From: Larkinella arboricola
Lineage (GTDB): Bacteria; Bacteroidota; Bacteroidia; Cytophagales; Spirosomataceae
Reading direction: 5' to 3'
Assembly (NCBI RefSeq): GCF_003259745.1
Contig: NZ_QLMC01000006.1
Coordinates: 334,731 to 398,730, forward strand
Length of the DNA stretch: 64,000 nucleotides
The position numbers and the translations under genes are program-made. The notes below the pieces were generated by a model. It was not told where the DNA came from, ran no database searches, and was given only the letters and a program-made list of their open reading frames with translations. Shown here piece by piece: positions 56,550-64,000 of the stretch (position 1 is the first letter of the stretch; each line of letters begins with the position of its first letter).

Positions 56550-56581
56550 AATTGGGGGCACTTTTCGTTAAATTGGGGGCA
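56550..56581. repeat. Two direct copies of AATTGGGGGCA with 21-base period
   Basis: Copies at 56550-56560 and 56571-56581, upstream of the DUF3892-like gene. A 21-base period places both on one face of the helix. They may be a tandem operator or the multiple terminal repeats of an IS21-type end. Confidence 0.45.
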
Positions 56582-56756
56582 TACGCATGCTTACCAACAA
56601 AGTGTAATATCCTGAAATAGCCTTACCAGAATGGGTTAAGTTATTTTTGAGTCACGAAGCTTTTTTTGACGAACCCGTTAATGGCAGATCAACCCTGGAT
56701 TTACGTTGATGGCAGTCAGACTAAAAAAGGTATCGATTTGTAATTACGCTATCGGC

Positions 56757-57122
56757 CTAGCTAGTGGGCAAATACACGCAGAAGGTGGCCCCTTCTCCCG
56801 GCTTACTATGGGCGGTGATGCCTCCCCCATAATTCTCTACGACCCGTTGGTAGATGGCTAAGCCTACACCCGTTCCTGGAAATTCGTTTTTGCCATGCAG
56901 CCGTTGAAATACCTGAAAAATATGATCTCCGTATTTGGGTTCAAAGCCCACGCCTGATCGGTCACGCTGATCTGGGGAAAGCCCTGTCGTCATCTGCACT
57001 AGTCGGGCCTGGCGAAACGTTTTTTCAACGGCCTTTTGCATCAGAAACCGCTAATCGGGATCGTCCTCCACATGGAGTATGGTCTGGATTTGGGTCGGCT
57101 TCTGAGCTACGGTTGTTTTCGT
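56757..57122 (-). pseudogene. Chimeric remnant: receiver-domain start joined to histidine-kinase ATPase end
   Basis: From about 57122 the minus strand reads TKTTVAQKPTQIQTILHVED, then DPD, a TAG stop, and [20 protein letters not shown], which is the opening of a receiver domain. It runs directly into [38 protein letters not shown] and [13 protein letters not shown], the last part of a kinase ATPase domain. The ATPase part is close to that of the intact PAS kinase next door. The join looks like an internal deletion between a kinase and a response-regulator gene. Confidence 0.7.
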
Positions 57123-57341
57123 CAATGGTATGAGGAGGGCTGGGTTACGTTCGGATAAGGCATTAAATTATCACCGTTTGGCCAGACCTCTTATGCCGAC
57201 TCGGGTTAATGAGGATTCAGCCCGGTTAGCTTGTATTCCCTGAAATAGCCGTACGCCAATCAGGTCAACTCGTTTCATTAACAAAATTCATGTTTGGACG
57301 GATATGCCGACCTAAGTAAGCCCTTTGTGCGCCCTGCGCAA

Positions 57342-58886
57342 TTAATCCATGGGTAGGTACACTTGAAAAGCCGTTCCCTGCCCGGGGCGGCTGTGAACGG
57401 TAATCGCCCCCCCGTGGTTGGCCACCACGCTTTCACAAATGGCCAACCCAATCCCCGTGCCCGAATACTGACTACGACCGTGCAGCCGCTGAAACACCTG
57501 GAAGATGCGAGGTGCATCTTTCGGGTCAAACCCAATGCCGTTGTCGCTTACCTCTATTCGATGAAAGCCTGCAGAGGCCCGCAAGGGTTTGACCTCAGCG
57601 GGTAACGCCTGACGCGCTACAGAGGAGACCGTAATCTCGATCAGCGGGGTGACCTCGGGCCGACGAAATTTCAAGGCATTGCCCAGCAGATTTTGAAATA
57701 GCTGCCGGAGTTGCGTAGGATCGCCCATCACGGTTGGTAAAGGATGCACCCGGATTTGAGCCCCCGTTTCGGTAATGGTCAGTTCCAGGTCAACCAGAAC
57801 CGACTTCAACAAGTCATCCAGCGCTATCAGCGAGGGCTGGGCCACCGTAGAGGAAAGGCGAGAGAACGCCAGCAGATCCCGAATCAGCACCGACATGCGG
57901 CCAGCGGCTTGCTGCATGCGATTCAGGTAATCGACGCCTGATCCCAGGGCTGCCGCATACTGCCCCTTGAGAATATCACCAAACGCTTGAATCTTGCGCA
58001 GGGGCTCCTGCAGATCGTGACTAGCCACATAGGCGAACGACTGCAGATTCTGGTTGGAGCGCTGCAGCTCGGTGTTGATCTGTTGAAGCTGATGGGTTTG
58101 CTGCGCCACCCGCTGCTCCAGGATTTCATTGGCCAGCTTCGTTGAGGTAATATCCAGGACCGTGCCGATAAAGCGGTTTACCTGGCCGTCTTGATCAAAA
58201 AAAGACTGGCCTTTGGCCCGGAGCCACCGCAATTGCCCGTCGGTGATGCCCACCGTTCGGTACTCAATATCGTAATAGCCCAAACTACCCGGCTGTAAAA
58301 CGGCCTGCACGACGGCATCGGTGGACGCCCGATCATCGGGGTGAATCCCCTGGAGAAAGATGGAATAATCGACGGCCGCATCGGCGGGTAGTCCGAAGAG
58401 GGCTTTGCAGCGATCCGACCAAATCAACTCCCCGCTACGGGGATCAAAATCCCAGGTGCCCAGATCGGTCGATTCGACGGCCATCTTCAGACGCTCCTGC
58501 ATGATCTTCAGCTCATGAATATCAACCACCGAGCCGACAAACCCCAGGAATTGCCCACGATCATCGAAACGAGGACGGCCTGAATCCTTCATCCAGCGGT
58601 AAGTGCCGTCAAAGGCCCTGAGACGATAGTCCAGCGAAAAGGGTTGCTGTGCCTGGTTGGCTCTAAAGAAGACATCCCCCGCCTGTGAAGCGTCGTCGGA
58701 ATGCACCGCCCGGAGCCATCCGGTTCCCAAGGCCTCTTGGGGTTGTTGCCCGGTATACTCGTACCACCGCGAATTGAGATAAGAACAAGCGCCATCGGCC
58801 TGGGTCACCCACACCATAACGGGTAAATCGTCGGCCAGCGGAAGTACATGCGACGAACCGGATGGATGGGGCAAAAATGGAGTCAT
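57342..58886 (-). CDS. PAS-domain sensor histidine kinase
   Basis: 514 residues, no membrane helix, so cytoplasmic. Two PAS/PAC domains (about 15-130 and 135-255; PAC motifs FLGFVGSVVDIHELK and RFIGTVLDITSTK), a coiled linker, HisKA with the phosphoacceptor in YVASHDLQEPLRK, and an ATPase domain with N box (LLGNALKFR), G1 (VSDNGIGFDPK) and G2 (GTGIGLAI). All kinase boxes are intact. No receiver domain or adjacent regulator gene is present apart from the chimeric remnant downstream, so its partner may be elsewhere or lost. Confidence 0.92.
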   Translation of the reverse strand: MTPFLPHPSGSSHVLPLADDLPVMVWVTQADGACSYLNSRWYEYTGQQPQEALGTGWLRAVHSDDASQAGDVFFRANQAQQPFSLDYRLRAFDGTYRWMKDSGRPRFDDRGQFLGFVGSVVDIHELKIMQERLKMAVESTDLGTWDFDPRSGELIWSDRCKALFGLPADAAVDYSIFLQGIHPDDRASTDAVVQAVLQPGSLGYYDIEYRTVGITDGQLRWLRAKGQSFFDQDGQVNRFIGTVLDITSTKLANEILEQRVAQQTHQLQQINTELQRSNQNLQSFAYVASHDLQEPLRKIQAFGDILKGQYAAALGSGVDYLNRMQQAAGRMSVLIRDLLAFSRLSSTVAQPSLIALDDLLKSVLVDLELTITETGAQIRVHPLPTVMGDPTQLRQLFQNLLGNALKFRRPEVTPLIEITVSSVARQALPAEVKPLRASAGFHRIEVSDNGIGFDPKDAPRIFQVFQRLHGRSQYSGTGIGLAICESVVANHGGAITVHSRPGQGTAFQVYLPMD

Positions 58887-59364
58887 AAAGCAAGTTGGTC
58901 GATTACCCTAAAAGTACACGGTTTTGAGCATAAGTAAAAAACGACTCCTTTAGTTGACCTTTCAGGCAGTACCAAGCTGTATTACACTAAAATAACCTGA
59001 CAGCAGTTATAGTGAATTTGTCTTAGCCCCTCCTATGTTTACACAGCTAATTCAAAGGGTAAAAGTGCATTGTCCTGAAATACCCTTACAGCATTGAGTC
59101 AAGCTAAGCTCCGTGTCATACTCCCCGCTTCGTCAACGTTTTACCGTTTTTGAACGGACATATTGCCCCCAAATAAATCCCTTGTTTTCATTGGGAGGAG
59201 ATAGGTTCTGAAAATTATTACTTGCTAATCGAGCCCGTTGTAGCAGGAGCGATTTTGTATTGTTTCTGTAAGGATAGGCAATGCCCTTAAGTAGTTAATA
59301 AACAAATCAGTAAACATTGTATTGTTCCTTCTTTTACTACGTGAGCTAGAGCCTATCATCTGTT
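58887..59364. other. Intergenic region before the hybrid regulator
   Basis: Contains TGCCCCCAAAT at 59164-59174, related to the inverse of the 56550 repeats. No gene is seen. Confidence 0.4.
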
Positions 59365-62300
59365 TTGCGGAACACTATACGTCCAACCTTTATAACCTTT
59401 CTGCTTAGTCTGCTGACCGCTTCTGGTTGGCTGTGGGCGCAGTCTTTTCGCCTTCCCCAACCTGAACACATCACCGATCGTCAGGGGTTACCGCAGGCCT
59501 TTGTCCCCTCAATAGTTCAGGACAGGCAAGGATTTATCTGGGTCGCTACCCGCGATGGACTCTGCCGCTACGATGGAAGCCGGTTTAAAGTTTTTCAACC
59601 GAACCCGGACGGCAAGCCCTCACTTTCCTTTACCGGCCTGGACCAAATTGAAATAGATCGACACGGGCGTATCTGGGTGGTCTCCGAGCGAAAGGATATC
59701 GATATATTCGACCCACGCACCGAAACCTTTACCAATTTTTCCCGGCAAGCCGCTTTTCGCCGACTGGTCAAACCCGGTACGGGGTTTACATTGTTCATTG
59801 ACCGAAAAGATCGACTGTGGCTAAGGACGGGTACGGGTGTCATTTGCTGGGATACCCCCAAGAAGCAGGGACGCTGGTTTCGTCATCACCCCCGACAAGC
59901 GGCCTCCCTCAGCGATGATGACGTGTATGATGTGTCGGAAGCAGCGGATGGAACAATCTGGCTAGCCACGGTGAACGGCCTGAATCGCTTTGAAGAAGCC
60001 ACCCACAGTTTTACTCACCTACGGCACCAGCCAGGCAATCCCCAATCCATGCCTGAAAATGGGTTATCCGCCGTACGTTGCCGGCCAACCGGCGAACTCA
60101 TACTCTTTTCCCCGCACTACTTGACCCTATTTCAGCCTCGCACGGGCAAGATGCGTTCCTATCCGTTGCCGGAACCGGCAACCGAACTGCTGGGTGTTCA
60201 CGTCGCCATCGACCGGCAGGGAGCGGTTTATTTCGACCAGAATAACATTTTATACCGGTTTACGGACCAACAGGGCGTCCAGGTTGTTACCCGCTGGAAT
60301 CAGCCCAACGATGCGTGCCGCTCCTTGATCATCGACCGAACCAACGTCTTATGGATCGGCACGGCGGGAGCCGGTATCCGCATCTACGATCTACAAACAA
60401 ATCCCTTTGGCAAACGCCCCTACCGCCAGAGCTTTTATCAGGATCTGTTTACCATCGATTCGCTGGGACTGTCGCGGGTTTCTCCAATAGCTTTATCCCG
60501 GTTAAGGGGCTTGAGTAGCTATAATTTACGGTCTACCTTTGATTCTACGGGCCGCTTCTGGTTTAACGTGGGCACTTCAGATCTCCACCGACTGGATCCG
60601 AAAACGGGCCAGACGGATCTTTTTTCGCTGCCGACGGCCTTCCGTTGGGAAACGCCCGTGTCCATTCCTTGCCCGATGACCACCGACTCGCAGGGTCGCG
60701 TTTGGGCGTTTTATGACCGGGCAGCGTTTTGGTTCGATGAGAAAAGTAAACAATGGGCCCGGTTTCAATATCCGATTTTTGTCCATCCTACGAACCAAAT
60801 TACCGAATTAGTGGTCGATCAGCAGGCGCTTTGGCTGGCCAGTCAGACCGGTGGGCTATACCGGGTTGACCGCCAGACGGGTCAAGTCCGACAGTTTGTC
60901 AACCGGGTCGGCGATGCAACCTCGCTGAGTAGCAACTCGCTGTACTGCCTATCGGCTGATCCCGCCGATCCCAATGTGTTGTGGATGGGTACCTTTGGTA
61001 GTGGGCTCTGTCTGTTTGATAAACGAACAGGGAGATTTCGCCGGTTTACCAAGGCCAACGGTCTGCCCAACAATGTGGTTTACTCAGTGAAACCGGACCG
61101 TCAGGGGTATCTCTGGATAGGGACCAATAAAGGACTTTGCCGGATGAATCGCCGGACGTTTACGACCCAGACCTTTACCCGGGATGACGGCATTATGGCT
61201 GACGAGTTTAACCGGGCTCATTACGTGCAGTTTCCCGATGGCAAACTCCTGATGGGCGGACTGGAAGGCTTCACCGGTTTTTATCCCCAACAGATCGGTC
61301 AGGATGCGTTTGAACCCGTTGTTGAACTGACACAACTGCAAATCAACAACCAGCTCATTGAGCCGGACCTTGCGGGAGAGGTTGATCCCGATACGGCTTC
61401 TTCCGGAAATCGATCGATACTCGGTAGTTTACCCATCCAGGCCACGGATCAACTGACGTTAGCGCATGACCAGAATTACCTGACGGTTCGGTTTGCTGCC
61501 CTGCAATTCAACCAACCGAGCAAAAACCGGTATCGCTATCGACTAAAGGGGCTGGAAACCAACTGGAAAGAGGTTGACCGACCGGAGGCCATTTATACGA
61601 ATCTGCCAGCGGGAGATTACGTATTGATGCTCAATGCGTCCAACACCTCGGGCCAGTGGAGTCGGCACGTGCGTAAGCTGGCGATTCTAATCCAGCCCCC
61701 TTTCTGGGCTACCTGGTGGGCTTTTGGGTTATATTTTCTCATGATTTTGGGTGTTGCCTGGGGCTTGCTTCAAATCTACCTGAATCGGCTGCGGTTAAAT
61801 CAGGCTATTGAACTACGGCAGAAGGAGAGCGAGCAGCTGCGGGCCGTCGATGCGATCAAAACCAACTTCTTTACCAACGTCACCCACGAGTTTCGGACGC
61901 CGTTGACGCTGATCCTGGCCCCTACCGAGCAACTGCTCGCCGATCAGCCTGAACCACGCTACCAGCGTCGGTTGGAGATCATCGAGCAGAATGCCCAGCA
62001 GCTCCTGCGGCTGATCAATCAACTGCTGGATTTGTCAAAGCTGGAAGCGAGCGTCATGTCCATCCACGAGTCCAGAGGCAACCTGACGGAATCCATCCAG
62101 CACTGGTTACAGCCCTTCACTGAGCAGGCAACGGCCCAGGGGCTTACCCTGCTATTTACCTCTAAGGTCGCGGGAGAGTATTGGTTCGATGCCGAGAAGC
62201 TGGAACGAATTGTTTATAACCTGACGGCAAACGCCCTAAAATTCACAAAAACCGGTACGGTAACCGTTACGTTAGAACCCGCGTCCGGACGGATCCAACT

Positions 62301-63375
62301 AGCCGTGTCCGATACGGGCATGGGCATCCCTGCCCAGCACCTGCCCCATATTTTTGACCGCTTTTATCAAGTTGAAGATTCGGCGGCTACACCGGGTACG
62401 GGTATTGGTTTGGCGCTGGTTCAGGAACTGGTTCAGTTGCAGGGGGGGCATATTTCGGTTCAGAGCCAGCCGGACCAGGGCACTATCTTTCGGGTAGAGT
62501 TGCCGTACCGGCGGGTTAGTGGGTCTGATACGGCTTCTGCTACAACTGTCTCTTGGGTTATGAAAGCCCGCGCTAACGACTTGATAGCTCCGGAGGATTG
62601 GGACAAACCCCGGTTGCTGGTGGTGGAAGACAATGATGATATAGCCCGGTTTATTGCCGAAAGTATGCCCCAACACTACCGCATCCGGCGGGCTGTTAAC
62701 GGGCGCGACGGGTTGGAACAAGCCCTGGAATACTTGCCTGACCTGATCATTTCGGATGTGATGATGCCCGTCCAGGCCAGGCCCGAAATGGATGGCTTTA
62801 CCCTGTGCCGTCTGTTGAAAACCGATGTGCGCACCAGTCACATTCCCATCATCCTGCTGACGGCCAAAGCTTCCGTTGATAGTCGGCTCGAAGGCTTGTC
62901 GCTGGGGGCGGATGATTACCTGACCAAACCCTTTCAGGTGGCTGAGCTTCAACTCCGGGTGCGCAATCAACTGGCCGGCAAACAGCGGCAGCGCGAGTGG
63001 GTGCGGGCCAGTCTGCGTATGCCTGATTCGGCTTCTGTCCAACCACCTTCTGAATCCACTGACCCGTTTCTGATCCGCTTATACGCCTTATTCGACGCCA
63101 ACCTGAGTGACTCCGGTTTTGGCCTCGAACAAATGCTGAGTGCCCTGGGCCTGAGCCGTACCAATCTCTTCCGCAAAGTTAAAGCCCTGACGGGTCTGAC
63201 GGCGCACGAACTGCTGCGCAACTACCGCCTGAAACACGCGACGCACCTGTTGCGTTCCGGCGTCTCCATTAGTGCAACGGCCTATCAAGTGGGTTTCGAG
63301 AGCCCGGCCTACTTCAGTAAATGCTTTCGGGAGCTGTATCAGATGAGTCCCAGCGAATTTATTGCCCAGGCCTGA
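59365..63375 (+). CDS. Hybrid two-component system regulator (HTCS)
   Basis: 1336 residues from a TTG start, chosen because it places a signal peptide ending in WAQ at the N terminus. A large Reg_prop double propeller (about 28-650) and Y_Y_Y domain (about 690-775) are periplasmic. One membrane helix (about 780-806) leads to HisKA with His841 (NVTHEFRTPLTL), an ATPase domain (VSDTGMGIP, GTGIGLAL), a receiver with Asp1131 (LIISDVMMP) and a C-terminal AraC helix-turn-helix ending LYQMSPSEFIAQA. Every module is complete. HTCS proteins sense oligosaccharides directly and activate polysaccharide-use loci; no such locus is adjacent here. Confidence 0.95.
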   Translation: MRNTIRPTFITFLLSLLTASGWLWAQSFRLPQPEHITDRQGLPQAFVPSIVQDRQGFIWVATRDGLCRYDGSRFKVFQPNPDGKPSLSFTGLDQIEIDRHGRIWVVSERKDIDIFDPRTETFTNFSRQAAFRRLVKPGTGFTLFIDRKDRLWLRTGTGVICWDTPKKQGRWFRHHPRQAASLSDDDVYDVSEAADGTIWLATVNGLNRFEEATHSFTHLRHQPGNPQSMPENGLSAVRCRPTGELILFSPHYLTLFQPRTGKMRSYPLPEPATELLGVHVAIDRQGAVYFDQNNILYRFTDQQGVQVVTRWNQPNDACRSLIIDRTNVLWIGTAGAGIRIYDLQTNPFGKRPYRQSFYQDLFTIDSLGLSRVSPIALSRLRGLSSYNLRSTFDSTGRFWFNVGTSDLHRLDPKTGQTDLFSLPTAFRWETPVSIPCPMTTDSQGRVWAFYDRAAFWFDEKSKQWARFQYPIFVHPTNQITELVVDQQALWLASQTGGLYRVDRQTGQVRQFVNRVGDATSLSSNSLYCLSADPADPNVLWMGTFGSGLCLFDKRTGRFRRFTKANGLPNNVVYSVKPDRQGYLWIGTNKGLCRMNRRTFTTQTFTRDDGIMADEFNRAHYVQFPDGKLLMGGLEGFTGFYPQQIGQDAFEPVVELTQLQINNQLIEPDLAGEVDPDTASSGNRSILGSLPIQATDQLTLAHDQNYLTVRFAALQFNQPSKNRYRYRLKGLETNWKEVDRPEAIYTNLPAGDYVLMLNASNTSGQWSRHVRKLAILIQPPFWATWWAFGLYFLMILGVAWGLLQIYLNRLRLNQAIELRQKESEQLRAVDAIKTNFFTNVTHEFRTPLTLILAPTEQLLADQPEPRYQRRLEIIEQNAQQLLRLINQLLDLSKLEASVMSIHESRGNLTESIQHWLQPFTEQATAQGLTLLFTSKVAGEYWFDAEKLERIVYNLTANALKFTKTGTVTVTLEPASGRIQLAVSDTGMGIPAQHLPHIFDRFYQVEDSAATPGTGIGLALVQELVQLQGGHISVQSQPDQGTIFRVELPYRRVSGSDTASATTVSWVMKARANDLIAPEDWDKPRLLVVEDNDDIARFIAESMPQHYRIRRAVNGRDGLEQALEYLPDLIISDVMMPVQARPEMDGFTLCRLLKTDVRTSHIPIILLTAKASVDSRLEGLSLGADDYLTKPFQVAELQLRVRNQLAGKQRQREWVRASLRMPDSASVQPPSESTDPFLIRLYALFDANLSDSGFGLEQMLSALGLSRTNLFRKVKALTGLTAHELLRNYRLKHATHLLRSGVSISATAYQVGFESPAYFSKCFRELYQMSPSEFIAQA

Positions 63376-63588
63376 CCGATTACCTCCCAGCCCATCATTT
63401 TGGCATCAACTGGATCATTCCTTATCGAATTTGGATCATTTCTTATCGTTCCCAGCAGCGCCTGCGGCTTACTTTTGGGCTAGTCTTGGATAGGCGCCTT
63501 TATGTTTTAAGTTGATAGCCACACGGCTTATCTCACCAGCATGGGTGGCTGCAACTATTCAACCAATAACTTTCTGGTGCTATTCAAT

Positions 63589-64000
63589 ATGGTTTACAAC
63601 TTCTATTGCTCAAAAACCGTGGTACACTTGGGTATGGCTGCACTCGGTTCTGTATGGCTTACCGCCTGTTCTTCCTTACTTAAGGACCATGACATTTCGC
63701 AAGATAGCCGGAGTCGCGTGCAAAAAGCGGTTGACAGTGTTCGCACCGCCCTGGAAAAAGATCTGGGCAATTCGGTACCCTCGCTGAATCTGTATGTTCA
63801 GACGCCCACTCAAGCCATCTTTACGTCCTCGGTGCCAGCTGGCGCTACCCCCTTCACCGAAAATACCAACTTTCGCTTCGCCAGTAACACCAAAACCTTT
63901 ACATCTACCGCTCTTCTGAAGATGCATCAAGATGGTTGGCTGGACTTTAAAGCAAAAATTGCCGACAATATTCCGGGAACTAACATTTCATATGTACCCA
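63589..64000 (+). CDS. Serine beta-lactamase-family lipoprotein, 3' end cut by window edge
   Basis: 137 codons to the window edge. ATG 63589 gives a lipoprotein signal ending LGSVWLTACSS; an in-frame ATG at 63541 is an alternative. The active-site SxxK is visible in RFASNTKTFTSTALLKMHQD, preceded by the VPSLNLYV strand and followed by LDFKAKIADNIPG, as in class C beta-lactamase-like and DD-peptidase proteins. The KTG and YxN boxes lie beyond the window, so hydrolase subtype is open. Confidence 0.82.
   Translation, partial: MVYNFYCSKTVVHLGMAALGSVWLTACSSLLKDHDISQDSRSRVQKAVDSVRTALEKDLGNSVPSLNLYVQTPTQAIFTSSVPAGATPFTENTNFRFASNTKTFTSTALLKMHQDGWLDFKAKIADNIPGTNISYVP

Noticed and set aside
62299-63042. 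247-codon open frame on the minus strand
   Set aside because: It is the antisense shadow of the HTCS kinase and receiver domains.

Overview
The window looks like chromosome of a Bacteroidota member of the Cytophagales, most like the Spirosoma/Larkinella group (Spirosomataceae). The signs are a SusC/SusD pair with the usual plug signature, two-component proteins built on periplasmic beta-propellers, a type IX secretion C-terminal domain, a Wzi-like outer-membrane protein, many lipoprotein signals, and promoters of the -33/-7 (TTTG ... TAnnTTTG) type. The species is inferred from gene families only.

1-11.8 kb (minus strand) is one compact catabolic operon. It runs from susC and susD through a large secreted (alpha/alpha)-barrel hydrolase-like protein, a GH39-like glycosidase, an amidohydrolase, a zinc alcohol dehydrogenase and an enolase-superfamily sugar-acid enzyme cut by the window edge. 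A double palindrome lies upstream. 12.2-18.2 kb holds an ABC exporter fused to an M1 peptidase, preceded by a frameshifted winged-helix regulator and followed by a decayed second permease and an IS110 remnant.

18.8-24.2 kb is the most unusual part. A propeller histidine kinase with a single-base frameshift and an intact NarL-type response regulator precede a Tat-type lipoprotein whose N-terminal half has the conserved blocks of Bacillus Cry delta-endotoxins. A promoter-like module (ATTG-N20-TAnnTTTG within about 60 similar bases) lies before both the response regulator and the Cry-like gene. A third copy lies at 31.2 kb on a 246-base duplicated, decayed piece of the response-regulator gene.

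24.4-34.7 kb carries mostly single genes: FAD monooxygenase, MliC-like lipoprotein, esterase, class 3 lipase lipoprotein, bestrophin, BNR-propeller lipoprotein and Wzi-like protein. 34.8-48 kb holds an IS1182 remnant, an MFS transporter with an unusual amidohydrolase/class III aminotransferase fusion, a candidate toxin-antitoxin pair, an aldo/keto reductase with a decayed relative and an AraC regulator, two propeller proteins and a membrane-tethered OmpR-type regulator.

48.5-57.1 kb is rich in broken genes: a frameshifted T9SS-exported glycosidase-like gene, a truncated paralogue joined to a Y_Y_Y remnant, a LytTR protein, a TPR-kinase remnant, a DUF3892 protein and a receiver/ATPase chimera. 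57.3-63.4 kb has an intact PAS kinase and a complete hybrid two-component regulator, followed by the start of a serine beta-lactamase-family lipoprotein. No tRNA, rRNA or CRISPR array was seen.
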